Numbered from the stretch's first letter, positions 1 to 12,049 are shown. The stretch is 64,000 bases of DNA from Eupeodes corollae (GCF_945859685.1 NC_079147.1:193485174-193549173), one strand, 5' to 3'. Numbers and translations are program-made. The notes: generated by a model from the sequence alone, not told the origin.

Positions 1-1002
1 TGTCTTGAACCACAGTTAGAGTTCTAAAGTCATCTTGCCTACATAAGAAGATTGGAATGATGGCGTGGCTATGAAAGACTTCAATACCACTATCTTTGCT
101 AATGGAGTGTGGAGTTGGGTAGAAATCTTCTCCAATTCTTTAAATGTCTCTAAGTATTTTACCTGATTTTCTCAGTGCATTTTAAGTTGAACTACTAGCA
201 CTTTCTCTGTCAATGCCCTGCCTTGGTTAATTCTAATATGTGTAGATTTTAAGATTTTCAATCGATTGTAGAACTTTTAGCACTGTCTATGTCTTTGACG
301 AGGTTTCAAAAAAAGTCTAATCCAGGAAACTTTTTTTTCAAAATGCTTTAATGAATGTTAACAATTTATGTATTTAAAAAAACACACACATTTTTATTCC
401 AATCAAAATAATAACCAAAATAAATAAAGAACTTCAATTAAATTTCATGGTTAGTTTGTTGTCCGTTGTAAAAACAATCTAAAGGAAAATAGTCAATAGG
501 TCGAGTCCCATATTAGACTCCCAATAAGACATATACCAGTTGACCACACTCTGCATTTTTTAACATCACTTTTAACTTCGTCTTAAATTTTCATTTCATT
601 TCTCAATTTATGATTCTGTCTTTTGGTGTAAAAATATTGTCGGTATCAACTTCAAACTGCGAAAAGCTATAAAGCCCAGGACAATCTGATTTTTCCATAT
701 TATTATTCTCGAGAAATGCGAAGAGAGTTCGAAAAAGACTCCAATGAAATAGATGATGACAAACATTGAAAACAGGCCCTGAGTGTGTTGAACAAGATTT
801 TCAAGTTCCGTATCGGTTTGGGGATATTTTTCATTGATAGAGCTAAAAAAATATATCTCATCTGAAAAGTTCTGAATTTTAAAATAGAAATCCTCTTTTT
901 TTATTTTCAAAAAAAAGGTTTTACTTTCTAAAAAAAAAGAATACACATTCTCTGTGCGTCTACTTAACAACTAATGATACTTAAAGCCATTTCACATCAT
1001 GT
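1..1002. other. No recognisable gene
   Basis: AT-rich sequence without an assignable feature. The longest open frame is on the minus strand (608-970, 120 codons). It is rich in Phe, Ile and Lys, begins next to the 3' end of the RpS18 retrocopy, and has no family resemblance I can name. I treat it as chance, although its Phe/Ile-rich stretch could suggest a membrane-protein remnant. Confidence 0.5.
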
Positions 1003-1412
1003 TTACATTTTCTTGGACACACCAACAGTGCGTCCACGACGACCAGTTGTCTTTGTGTGTTGACCACGGAGACACCAGGTAAGACGCATAACACGATGGT
1101 CAAGGATCTTCTTCAAACGCTATAATTCATCACGCAGTATCGAGTCCAATGACGAGGAAGTGCATTGCTGGTGCTTGCCATCGAGAACATCCTTTTGTCT
1201 GTTGAGGAACTAGTTGGAGATTTTGTAGTGCCTTGGGTTTGATGAGCTCTTCCTCTGAGCAGATCAACGTCGGCCTTCTTGAGTACAATATTGGCGTAAC
1301 GACGACCAACACCCTTGAGCGTCATGGCGATGGTCACCTTACGATTACCATCAATGTTAGTATTCATGATACGAAGGATGTGCTGAAACTTCTCAGGAAT
1401 AACGAGAGACAT
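1003..1412 (-). pseudogene. RpS18: Ribosomal protein S18 retropseudogene
   Basis: Intronless, broken copy of the small-subunit protein uS13/RpS18. The start at 1412 reads MSLVIPEKFQHILRIMNTN, followed by GVGRRYANIVLKKADVDL, both typical of RpS18. The frame is then lost. Small deletions remove the middle of the protein (the region before the conserved NRQKD segment), and the C-terminal part returns in another frame at about 1150-1003. It ends with the RpS18-like GQHTKTTGRRGRTVGVSKK and a stop at 1003-1005. The normal protein is about 152 residues; here 410 bp would encode at most about 136. The copy has no introns, no open full-length frame and no visible poly(A) tail or target duplication. 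An old processed copy is the simplest explanation; a decayed segmental copy is possible. Confidence 0.92.
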
Positions 1413-3130
1413 TTTGCCTTCTAAGTTCACCGAATTCTAGTGAAAAACTTCCTCTTACCAAATCTTCCTCTTACTTGAAAGCACTGTGAAAAGTCATGTC
1501 TCACCCGTGAGCACAGATGTGTCTAAAATCGAGGACAAATGAAGTTCTTTGGCCATTTCGTACAAGATCTTCAAGTGTTGAGTATAAATTGTATTATGGA
1601 GGACTTGTAATTGAAAAATCTTCTAAATAAACACTAGCGTAGAAAATTTGTAGTTTCTGTCAGTACTTCTGGGCTATTTGTGAAGTCATCTTTTGGGTCT
1701 TTTAATTGGATTTTCAGAGTAACTGAAGTTCACAAAACTGCTCTAGGAATCTTCTAAACTGTGTTTTGTCGACATGGAAGTAGTTTGGCTTCAATTATTG
1801 ACTTTTCTTCATATGTACATACATACATACATATATATCGAGGAGTAAACTTTATTAAATTCTTCAATGTTTTTCCAGGGCGCTATTAAAGTTTGCGCTT
1901 TGTCTTTTTCACTGTTACTTCGTTAAAAGACTCATTTAAGTCTTGACTTTTTTGTTTGTTAATTTCATCCATTTTGACATATTTTCTATTTTAATAGTTA
2001 ATTTATTTATTTATTTATTTTATTTAGCTTAATACAAGCTACATAATTTTTAGTTGTGAAATGTTCAAAATTGACAGTTGATAAAATAGAGAGCTACTAT
2101 TCAATATGAAATGCCTAGGTATATAGTTGATGAAAGACACAATGGACCTTTAATTAAAATCTAATGACCAGCAAAATGGCGTAAAAGGTCAATAATGTCT
2201 TCTGCAATAAGTATATACAAGCAACTTGTAGCTTTATGACTTTTGAATAAATCTTTGATTAGGAAATTACCAAATACAGACAAAAAATGTTAAATCATAT
2301 TTTAAGCAGTATTCGACGATTGTATGTTTCTCTGTTAGTTGTTGTCATCGCTGTACGTGCTGACATTTTCAATTCCATTTGAATCTCTAGTCAAATATTT
2401 TTGTCACCCTTTAAAGCCAGCCAAAAGATCAAACCGTGACAATTGCTTAATGACACTCTAATCACGGGCTGAATACAAACCTACCTACATTACCACTTCT
2501 GTTTTTCATCTCAATTAAACAACCAATTTTCATCACGAATATATGTAAGACCGACCAAACGACCGCCTCAATTGGTCATTGCAATTGCTTTGACTTTAAA
2601 CAAAAAAAAAGAAACAAATACCAAAATACCAATCTCCCAATCAGTCTATAAGTATTCAAAAAAAGTTTTAAAACAAAAAAACAAACATAATCCACGTGAT
2701 TCAAAATCGCCATCAAACTAGCCGGCTGCCACCACCAAACTCGCTTATTGCACCGGCCCGGCCGGCCGGGAGCAGTCAGTGGCATCGGCAGCGCATATTG
2801 GCGGCACGGCAGCAAAATCCCCATCATCATCATCATTGCAATCTAACCAATTATCTCGATGGGTGCATATCGGTCTAGGCTAGGTTAGGCACAATAATAA
2901 TAATAACAACAACAAAAATGCATCCCGGCAGCCTTAAAAACAAATAAGAAAACTTAAAGTTAATACAGAAAAAAATAAATCAGGCAGAGGAGAACGGAAT
3001 CTTTTGTATATGAGTCTTTGAGTGTCTATGGATTCTTTGAAGCCTTTCCAGAGCTCTATAATAGTTTTCTTTTTTGTAGATTTTTATCGAAAATAATAAA
3101 ATTTTATGAAACTAAAAAATGTTTAAGTAC
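1413..3130. other. No gene seen; includes a short TTTA microsatellite
   Basis: AT-rich. A (TTTA)n-like tract lies at about 2001-2026, and short ATAC-type repeats lie near 1815. A GC-rich island at 2700-2830 is listed separately. No other feature was supported. Confidence 0.5.
2696..2878 (+). other. GC-rich island with a possible exon
   Basis: About 130 bp (2705-2835) is far richer in G+C than its surroundings and contains a GGCCCGGCCGGCCGGG core. An open frame on the plus strand runs 60 codons with Pro, Arg and His-rich content and a His5 run. A frame on the minus strand is also open. This could be a coding or 5' UTR exon, a promoter-proximal element, or a transposon scrap. No protein family was recognised and no clear splice sites frame it. 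Confidence 0.2.
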
Positions 3131-3145
3131 ACTGAGCGCATGTGC

Positions 3146-3289
3146 TTATTGCTTATAGGAAAAATTATCTCTTTTCGATTCTTTAGCCGACCGCTGGCGC
3201 TGCTGCTGGATGATAAAGTAAGCGCTCTGCGGCGGCATGTGCTCGGTGACCATCAGACTGACGTAGTGGCGGCGGCTGCCGGCGGCCGT
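3146..3289 (-). CDS. Possible terminal coding exon, unknown protein
   Basis: A 47-codon open segment on the minus strand follows a possible acceptor (AG at 3290-3291, read on the minus strand) and ends at TAA 3146-3148. The first 34 codons overwhelmingly end in G or C, unlike the AT-rich surroundings, and the peptide reads like real protein (for example HYVSLMVTEHMPPQSAYF, then a Gln-rich stretch). This third-position bias is typical of fly coding exons. The in-frame codon before the segment is TAG, so it can only be read if spliced. The plus strand is also open here and has a good donor-like GTAAGC at 3218, so strand is uncertain. No family was recognised and no partner exon was found. Confidence 0.27.
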   Translation of the reverse strand, partial: TAAGSRRHYVSLMVTEHMPPQSAYFIIQQQRQRSAKESKRDNFSYKQ

Positions 3290-3299
3290 CTAAATGGCT

Positions 3300-4555
3300 A
3301 TGGTTTGTGTGTGTTATTGTTTCATAGTTTTTGATGCGATGCATGCGATTAGCTTCGACCGACGATGGCGTGGACGTGCGCTTCTGTTAAGCCATTGTAT
3401 TGCTAAGCGACTCATGCCAATGATGGTAAGAAAAACCACTACTTCACCACCACGAGAAGAGCGCACATAGGTAGTAGAAAAAAGATATGATGATTATAAA
3501 TTACCAGGTAGCCACCATTGTTGTTCAATCATTTAATTTAAATTCTTATATCTCTTTATATTTTTTATATTGCATCTGATTGCATATCGCTAAGCTATCT
3601 GTAAGTAAGGTACCCTGTACTTGCTTTAGACACATCGCAGCGCAGTTAGAGTAGGAGATATTTTCAGAAGTTGTTGTTGCATCTTTTTGAGATTAGACTG
3701 GATATAAAAGTGCAGTACATGAACCTTCAATACACATTTATTTGTGATCATAATCATTTTTCGTTATTAGCCTCTTTTTGTTTGTGTTTGATATTTTTAT
3801 TTTCTTTTGTTGATAATGATTTGATTATATTTGAAGGGGAAAATCATTAAATACTGATCACGCAAATTGTTGCGCTCACAATCACAATCTTCTGATCTTG
3901 ACCTCTAAACAAAAACAAAATAGGAAACTTGTATATGCGTACTCGTGCACTTAAGTTAGTATTTACGAGTAAAGTGAATTAAGATTTAATTTAAAAGTAT
4001 TTTGTTGTGCAAAAAAGCAAACACGCAGATTTTAAATTAAAAGTACATTTATATCAATTCATATATAATTGATTATAATATTCTTCGCAAAAATAGTTAT
4101 TTTGGTTTTAAAGAAACTTAGAGAAGTTTTGTAGAATTCAAGAACAAACAAAAGAGCTGTAATGCAAACTTGTTTTTATTCGCATTCGGATGCAGGCTTA
4201 ATTGCTTGATTTAGGCAACAATTTGTTTTGAATAACACTAAATAATAATTTTATTAAAATTAACACTGCGAGTCGTACGAAAAAGTTCACATGCCTGTTC
4301 TCAGCTGTTGGATTGTATTCGAAACATTTGGGCACAATTTGGTCAAGAATATGTTTGCATTTATATGAACTTAAATTTTGTTTAAGCTTGTCTAGAAGTG
4401 GTAGCTTTCATATTAGTTTATTTGAATATATAAATAGTAGCGGAAAATATCTCCACAGACCTACATAATGTTAGTTTCATGAAATCTGATTCAAATTGAC
4501 AACTTAATTCAGTTTCTATCATTTAACGCTATGAGTACAGCAGTAGTTGAATCAA
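3300..4555. other. No gene seen
   Basis: AT-rich sequence with no RNA gene, transposon or coding signal that I could support on either strand. Confidence 0.5.
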
Positions 4556-5265
4556 AGTCTGCTCTATCGAATATAGATAAATACTATTCGCCATTTGAAT
4601 TTTTTCTTGACTTGAACAATGATAAACTTTAAAATAATAATTCGAAAAACTGATCATAATGTTGTTATTTTCGAAAAGCTAATTTTCAGCAGCTTTCTGA
4701 ACTGCTGGTGGTATTGAGAATACAGTAGTTTTAAATGTTGTTTTATACTTTTACTAAATATTAGAAACCTCTATAAAAGGATTCCTCTCCTCATAAAATA
4801 CATAAATATTTCAGCCTTTATCATCCATGGTATACGAAAAGCTTAAAATGCTTCAAAACAAGACAAACAAGGCTTGGACATATCTCGTAAAAAGCATACC
4901 CTTGAAAATCGTAAAGTATATATGTTACCCTCTTTGAAGAGTTCAAATCTCTCTCCAATTATTGACATGCTGAATATGTTATAAATATGGAAAGTTTTTG
5001 ACCCCAAAAGCTTTTGGAATTTCTTTACTACAAAACTGAAATCTTATGGCCGTCCAGTAAAATTTACTTATGATAATGATAACTTAGCTAGAAGTCTAAA
5101 AAAATTTTACCGCCAACAACTTTCAGTTATCTTCAATTGACACTCTCAAGAAAATAGATGATAATTTTTTTTAAACTTGCAAACACTGTCTTAGAATGCA
5201 TCAAGAAATCCAAAATTTAATACGAATGCTTTAAGTGATCCCTACATAAGTCGTAGCTATATCAA
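4556..5265 (+). mobile_element. Jockey-like LINE remnant (pre-RT region)
   Basis: Degenerate plus-strand remnant of the segment between endonuclease and reverse transcriptase in Jockey-type non-LTR retrotransposons. Around 4828-4890 it reads WYTKSLKMLQNKTNKAWTY, the familiar PWYxxxLxxLKNxxNKAW pattern. Around 4990-5060 it reads FWNFFTTKLKSYGRPV, which matches the FWxFxxxK block of these elements. Stops and frame changes interrupt it, so no product can be made. No ends or target duplication were found. A separate LINE remnant follows directly in the same orientation. Confidence 0.55.
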
Positions 5266-5284
5266 CACCCTTAACTATAGAGCT

Positions 5285-7098
5285 TCGTCATTAAATGTAA
5301 GTGTTGACTCAGATATTGATGTTGTTGGGTAAAATTAAAAGTGTTTTTATGGAGGCTGGTTCCAAGACTGTACCTAGGCGTATGAGAGTTAGTGACTCTT
5401 GGATATCCCAAGACACCTGGGAAAAAATTGAGCTTAGTAAATCGTTGAAGCTGCAAATAAACGCCGAGACAGACGCTAAACGAAAGGCTGAATTTCGAAA
5501 CGAATATTAGATTGCACACAAGATGGTCTATCGTTGTGTGAGACGTGACAGGAGGGTGAGGATAGATGGACTTGCTGATAATGCTGAAAACGCTGCAAGA
5601 AGAGGAGATATCACAGCATTGTACCAAACAGCCAAAGAAGTTGTCGGGAAAAAAAGCAACAACAATCGTCCTGTTATGGATGTGGATGGGACACTATAGG
5701 TATCAATAATTGAAGATAAACTTTGCAGGTGGAAGGATCACTTTTGTGCCCTTTTAAATGAGGACCCCGTTGAACAGAGTGCTGAAGTGCCCCAACTTAA
5801 CGAGATGCGCAAATCCTGCAGGGGTATTGACATTGAACCCCCTTCAGTAGCGAAAATTGAAACAGCGATTATTCTCCTCAAAAACAACAAAACAGCAGGG
5901 TTTGACGGAGTACCAGCGGAATTCCTGAAAGCTGATCCCTCCACAGCAGCTAGTATCTTGCATCCGCTTATACAAACTGTATGGGAAAACGAAACCTATC
6001 CCAGGGAATGGAAGGACAGAGTGATTGTTAAGGTGCCAAAAAAAGGTGATCTCAAGAACTGCAACAATTAGTGTGGTATTATCATTTTGTCCGTTTTTGT
6101 CCCAAAGCTAATGCCAACTTTAATCCTCGAACGGATAAAGGCTAGAATTGAGACTACATTCAAGAGGAATCAGGCTGGCTTCCACAACGGTCGGTCGTGC
6201 GTTGACCATATCAACACCTTACGTATTGTTCTTAAGCAGTCTGCAGAAACACCGCTAAACCTCATGCTTGTAGATTTTGAGAAGGCCTTTGACCGAGTTA
6301 ACCGAGAATGTATATGGAAATCACTTCTTGCGAGAGGAATTCGGTCAATAATTGTTGCCCTTATAAAGGAGTTCTACAACAATGCAAGGTGTTTCGTGTT
6401 GCATAATGTTTTATCGTACAACTGAAGGGCAAGGTATTCAATGGAGAACGTTTGAAAGGTTAAGCCATTTACACTATGCCGACGATATATGTCTCATGGC
6501 AAATAACATCAGTGGGCTGAACGAGATGTGTCAAACTTTACGGATGAAAGGATAATCATGCGGTCTTAAAATAAATAGCAAAAAGACAAAAATAATGCTA
6601 ACAGGCCCCCCAACACAACGAATTATTCTGCCTGTTGAAGAGGTCGAACAATTTAATTACCTCGAAAGTATCAGCAAATGGTGGTACGGATCTGGAAGTA
6701 AAAATCAAAACAAATAAAGCTCGCGTTGCGTTCTCTGTCCCAAATTTGGAAATCCAGTCAAGTCTCCTTACGCTCTAAACTGAGATTTTTGGAATCCAAT
6801 GTAAAATCCGTGCTATTATATGCTTGTGAAACATGTAAAAGCCTCGGCCACTATCTAGAGAAAATCGCAGACTTCACATCCTTCATTGGTCACACGCTGA
6901 GGAAACCAAACGATGATATTGCGAAGCAGTCCTTTGAATGGAATCCTCAGGGGTCACGGCGGTTTGGAAGACCAAGAACAACATGGAAATCAACAGTGCT
7001 ATCAGAAGCTAACTCCCAAATCGTGAAAGGATGGAGAAGTTTTGTTGACGCCCTATGCCCCGTACGGGGTTAGAGGACCTGATGATGATCATGATGTC
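5285..7098 (+). mobile_element. Degenerate endonuclease/RT-type LINE, 5'-truncated
   Basis: Plus-strand non-LTR retrotransposon remnant. Order of landmarks: pre-RT linker (SKTVPRRMRVSDSW near 5360), then RT blocks LLKNNKTAGFDGVPAEF (about 5875), KVPKKGDLKNCNN (6030), QAGFHNGRSCVDHI (6170), VDFEKAFDRVN with the first catalytic Asp (6270) and LHYADDICLMA with the YADD box (6470). The C-terminal IGHTLRKP and RRFGRPRTTW blocks lie near 6885-6990. A segment between 6420 and 6435 is missing, with loss of the GVRQGC block, and another near 6840. In-frame stops include the TAG at 6069. A GATGATGATCATGATG tail near 7080-7096 fits the simple-repeat 3' end of this kind of LINE. The clade is uncertain. 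It is not active. Confidence 0.85.
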
Positions 7099-9765
7099 AC
7101 AGAAAAGGGATTCAAACAATTAAGAAATAGCAGACAATTTCGCTTAAGGATGATTATTCGATGCTAAATTGGAACCTTTTATGGTTCTATGCAACTTGGC
7201 ACTTAAAGAAAAATCCCCCTCAAGAACTCATCACAGGACTTTACTCAACTCAGAAACCTCAAACTCAAAAAACGTAATTTTGATTTGTTAAAAATATATA
7301 AACAGCTGATTGTATTTTGTTGATTACTAAAGATACTCTGTGTGCAGTATGCCTTAATTCATAACTTTACATAATCTCTTTCTCCATCGTAATCACTCAA
7401 TCTTGTCTGACTTTCAATAAAATTGTAAGTCGTTCATTTCTATAGCTTATTTTCCAAGACAAAAAATGTTAAAGTATTACTTCAAAACCAATATATGTAT
7501 ATACATACATATAACAAACAAATAATAAATCTCTTAATGATCTGCATGAATTCCGCTTATAACCACCATCCTCCGACCAACACCAATTTTATTATTATTG
7601 CAGATTTTCATTGTCTACCAAAAATAAAGTCATCCATCAAAATACTTGGCAAATAAATCAAAAATTTTATAGCTAATTGTTCATAGACTGCATATTATAA
7701 TAGCGACGTTAATCAATCAATTCGACCATCAAGACTGAACTTCTGAATAAACATATACGTAGTGAGTCAGAGGCTTAAGAGTGTTATTTTCCAACAGTCT
7801 TAATCCCATATATAAAAGCTAATTACATTTTCTGTGTAAGTAAAGTATAGACCCCCGACTATCTTCACAAAAGATAAATGACTATACACAAAAATTCCTT
7901 AGATGATGAAAATATACAAAACAAAACCCTCAAGACTGCCAAACTAGGTTAATCTGTCCAAAATGACCATAGAGTCACACAAAGAGTCACAGTAAAATGC
8001 ACTCTCCAAAAGTGGCCTAAATTGCTTCTTATGGAGGATAAACATGTAACAAAATAACACAAACAAAATTGAAAGAAAGCAAAATAGTTTATAGCTTAAC
8101 AACAAAAGTCTCTATTTTTTAAAACGGTCCATTAGGCATGATCTATGTATGTATAGAGTCAGCCAGTCAGGCAGCTTATGGATAAATTTAGAGCTACCAT
8201 CAAAGCCATCCAACCAAATAAAAGCCAAAACGTTTTTTAGATGTCGGAAATTAGTGGCCTAATGGCAGTTAGTTACTCATGTGTGCTCATGGCAAACGAC
8301 AACACCCAACACTTCACTTTACAAAGCAAAGTACGTTCAGCTGGATACAGGCTCTCTAGCTCTATAGGTACTCCAACTTCTTCTGAAGCTTGAACTTATA
8401 GACATGAGTTATAGAGCATGCGCTAAATTCAAAGAAAGTTTTTTTGCTTTTTATTTTGTTTTTAGATCATAAAGATCCAAGAGGTCCCATTAGACGCGAT
8501 TTAACGGTTTCACTAGATGGCAGTAATTCTTCTACTGTGTTCCAGAGACGGAGAAGCATTTCATCTTTTCCTACGATCACAAATTGTCGGTGTGTTTTCC
8601 TTTTTGTTAAGTTTGAAATAAGGCGCAATGGAACTTATTTTTTATGAGGGTGTTCAAGACCCGTTTTGGGTAATCGTGATGTTTTCACTTTATTCATTGT
8701 GGCGTTGGGTACGACGGCTATGATTTCAAATTAGTGGGTATATAGGTAGGTACCTACTCGTATATGGAGTGGGTGGTAAAAGGTTTAATTTTTGTCTTCA
8801 ATTTTTGTGGTTGTTGTTGTTGCAGGCGATATTACTACTTTTAATTTGATCTTAACTCAAGACCTAAAGAAGAAGGAGAAGAGAAAAAAAACCTATTGAA
8901 AGGAAGTGTTGAGGTGTGGGATTTAAGTGGGTGGTAAGAGTTTACAAATTGATATCGTCGTTGCTGTAGGGTATTATCTAGGTTATATGCCAAGAGAGAA
9001 ACTAGGTATACCTACCTATAAGCTATTGTTTAGTTGGTTATAGTATAGAACTATATTATGTATATAGCTTAAGGAAGTAGACTTTATTTTTTTTTAAGTA
9101 TAATTTTTCTTTCTTTTTTTGTTTTGTTCTTTTGTACTTGTTTTGAATCATGACAATGAGAGAGACGATTTTTATCATCGAAATCAAGATAGAAATCAGG
9201 GTCTTGACCTCAACCTTGTAGGTACCTACCAAACAACTATATATAGGAAGGTATTAAAAATAATGAAATCAATTAGATTTTTTGAATGTAACATTAAACA
9301 AAAGCTATATTGGACGTTAAGGTTTGGGTGATGGGAAATACGAACTTGAGAAGTCCATAAGTAGGTACCTATTGTTAGAGGAAAATGTTTTAATGAAAAT
9401 TATAATTGAATTTGATTTGAGAAGATTGTTGATTGTGACATAGATGGCGCTACGAATATCAAATAGATTTGGTTTTAAGCTACTACCCTTAACCTTCAAA
9501 AGATGCATGTGTACATTTGAAACTGTAGGACTAAGTATAAGTTTTTGAATGAAGGAGCTTTTGTTTGATTAAAACAAAAATTGACTTGATACACATTATT
9601 CAGACTTGCTGCACCAGAAAAACGAACTCTTGAGAAGTGTTTTGCTAATTTTATACAATTCAAAAAGGGGCTGCTACCGACAAAAAACATCAAAAAGGTC
9701 TTAAAACTTAGCTGAAACTAAACAGGTATCAAAGCACAGTGATGGAGCTTGAGATATCATAAATG
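7099..9765. other. No gene seen
   Basis: AT-rich sequence with short microsatellites such as GTTGTTGTTGTTGCAG near 8815 and repeated GGTAGGTACCTAC-like words near 8745, 9215 and 9362. Short open frames (for example 8444-8647, 9119-9331 and 9496-9693 minus) show no family resemblance or coding bias. I see nothing else that can be supported. Confidence 0.5.
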
Positions 9766-10105
9766 AATATTTGAGTATGCAAAAGCTCTTTTCAAAGTGC
9801 TCACAATCAACCTTGTGCAACAACGAATTGATCATTTTCTGAAAATTTGTCTATGTTGTAATAAACTTGAATTATGTGACAGTCGATGAAACATGGCTCT
9901 ATAATTTTGTACAGGACTATACAGGAGTCCAATCAAAGTTCAGCCGAATTACGTGGTTAATATTGATCGACTATTCTGCAAAGAGACAGCGATTATGAAA
10001 ATTTTATTGGAACGTTTGGAGATTAAAAATTTTCCGGAAAATGGCCCCACTTGATGAAGAAAAAAGTTATGTATCATAGAAACCGTTAAATGGAATACTA
10101 GTTGA
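9766..10105 (+). pseudogene. Mariner-type transposase relic
   Basis: Plus-strand relic of a Tc1/mariner-family transposase, an enzyme that cuts and pastes DNA transposons with a DD(34)D triad. The clearest block is YVTVDETWLYNF at about 9873-9908, matching the mariner VTMDETWLHHF motif with the first catalytic Asp. Upstream, LTINLVQQRIDHF fits the mariner LTxxxxxxRxDxxxxL stretch. Downstream, near 9985-10080, IDYSAKRQ, DYENFIGTF and KWPHLMKKKVMYHRN follow the usual order, in shifted frames. The second catalytic block (normally HQDNAPCH) is degraded to HRNR, so the second Asp is lost. Several stops and frameshifts are present. No terminal inverted repeats were found; a SINE follows 85 bp downstream. 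Confidence 0.8.
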
Positions 10106-10189
10106 CGTTATTTTCAACGTCTATAAATCTTTGACGTTAGTCAAAAAGGACTTAAGTGAGAAAATGGTCACAGTAACTCCATGATGTTG

Positions 10190-10376
10190 TAGTACCCCTC
10201 ACATGATGGTTAGTGCGTTGGACTGTCATGCCAGAGGTCTTGGCTTCGATCCCTGTCTATGCCATCTAAAGTTTTTTCACGGGTACTGCCTTTTGCAAGG
10301 AATTGACAAATTCTCCAAGAGTAATTCTTGTCATGAAAAGTGATTTATCAAATTAGCCGTTCAAAAGCGGCTTAAA
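10190..10376 (+). repeat. tRNA-derived SINE, copy 1
   Basis: This 187-bp copy starts TAGTACCCCTCACATGATGG and carries an A-box-like GATGGTTAGTGCGTTGG and a B-box-like GGCTTCGATCCC, the internal RNA polymerase III promoter pattern of a tRNA-derived head. The anticodon-like ACTGTCATGCC suggests tRNA-Asp(GTC), tentatively. A non-tRNA body follows: CACGGGTACTGCC, TTGACAAATTCTCCAAGAG, CATGAAAAGTG. The 3' end is truncated compared with copies 2 and 3. Confidence 0.85.
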
Positions 10377-11037
10377 AATGCTATTTTTGACTTGAGGATG
10401 TTTTGCCTAACATCTAAGAAGTATGCCAGAAGCCTCACAATTAATAAAAATCATCGTTTTTGATCATACAAAACGCTAAAAAATAGTTTTTTTTAAATGG
10501 ATAATTTCACAAAGTCACAATTTTCTAAAAAAAATGTTTCGTTTTCGACGAATTCGCAAAAATATGGCAAATCAAAAATATCCTCTAAAAATTGTATATG
10601 GGTCCATCCGAAATAGAGCAAGTTACGGTCGTTTTAACCGTTAACAGTATGTGGGCCATTCGAGTCAGATTCGCTCTTAAACTTAACAGCCTTTTTTGAT
10701 TTTGAAAATCGGCGACTACTATACTTTGTATGTCAAGGATATCCAAAATCTAGACTTTCACTTTCGGGTACCAACCATTTTCTTCAAATATTGACAGTCT
10801 TTCAAATCATTCGATTAAAAACTAGATAACATAATACAAAGACTTAATTCATTCATAAAAAATGGAAATTTCCAATACTCAATTTCAATGACAATTAAAT
10901 ATAACTGGTACCATCGTTAATGGTATAAGGTAATTAATAGTTTCCAAGTCTTACCTTAACTTCTTTTCTTTTTGAAGACGATTATGTTTCACGTTTTTTA
11001 TTCGCAAAATTTATAAATATTGATAGGGTAAGGGCTT
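10377..11037. other. No gene seen
   Basis: AT-rich sequence between the SINE and the MITE. No coding or RNA signal was recognised. Short runs such as TGGTACCATCGTTAATGGTA near 10908 are weakly palindromic. Confidence 0.5.
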
Positions 11038-11335
11038 AAGGCCCACCTATAATAGACTTAACCGAAAATAAGCTAATGTCAAAACCGAACGAAAAGTTAT
11101 CAGAAGTTATCGTCAAAACAAAAAGTAACCATAATGGATTCAAGTAACTTAAGCAAATTTCACATTTGCTTAAGCTCGAGCCATTTAAATGGCTCTTGTG
11201 TAATTGCGCGAAAGTTAGCGAAATTTACCAAAACTGAGCAGAACGTCTATTATGGTTAGTGACATATAAGGCTGCGTATTGGTTAGTTCCCTTAAGCTGG
11301 CTGAAGCTCGGTTAAGCCTATTATAGTTGGGCCTT
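11038..11335. mobile_element. Palindromic MITE with 28-bp terminal inverted repeats
   Basis: The 298-bp unit is bounded by imperfect 28-bp inverted repeats (11038-11065 and 11308-11335; 26 of 28 positions agree, starting AAGGCCCA and ending CTTAACCGA). Inside are an 11-bp perfect inverted repeat with a 5-nt loop (CTTAAGCAAAT at 11148-11158, mate at 11164-11174) and an 18-bp perfect palindrome GAGCCATTTAAATGGCTC at 11178-11195. There is no coding capacity, so this is a non-autonomous DNA element. I could not identify a convincing target duplication, which leaves the superfamily open. Confidence 0.85.
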
Positions 11336-12049
11336 TGGTACTCGTATGAAGAAATGAGTTGATTCCGATTTAAATACTAACTCTAAGACTTGTAACGGTC
11401 ATAACGTAGAAAAGATATTAGCTGTGTACAAATTAAACGATAGAGTTAACTTGATCTTTCAACTCTGGGCTTCAAGTGGATAGATACAAAATTTGATAGA
11501 AATTCAATATTCTTCTAATATCTTGCAAAAATTTAAGCTTTTTATTTTATTTTCAAAGTATTACTTGGAAGTGTGAAGACACATGATCCAATATTGAAAT
11601 ATAACTAACAGCGCACTTAGTGCAAGTGGGAAGAATGTTTTCAATATTTAATAGGTGATGAATATAAGAGCAAATGTAGGTATTGTAGGAATAAATCCAT
11701 TTTGTACAAACAACGAAATGAAAATTGTACTTAAAATGTCAAAAATGATTCCTTACCTATTGAGAAAATTAAATTGTACCGAATTCACAACATTAGCTTA
11801 GTAATTAGTATGCCTATTTCCAGAGTGCTTTACTAGGTATTGAATGGATTACCCATCTGTTAATTTTGTTTATATGCCCTTATATTTAGATAACACGACA
11901 ATTACACTGTGACAGCAACAAGGCTGTTACTTGTTGTTAGGCAAGGCAGTAATGTCTTAGTTCTCGTGAACGCAATATTATACAAATATATCCTTCTCCT
12001 ACACTCTACCACAAAAATTAATTGCTCCTAATGATTAGTTAATTATTAT
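11336..12049. other. No gene seen
   Basis: AT-rich sequence downstream of the U5 gene (relative to its transcription). Nothing else could be assigned. Confidence 0.5.

Noticed and set aside
608..970. 120-codon minus-strand ORF as a receptor fragment
   Set aside because: Only Phe/Ile-rich composition supports it; no conserved motif could be named.
1003..1430. Functional RpS18 gene
   Set aside because: The frame is broken and the middle of the protein is missing.
10200..10265. tRNA gene
   Set aside because: A and B boxes are present, but the cloverleaf is degraded and the same sequence recurs in a longer repeated unit, so it is a SINE head.
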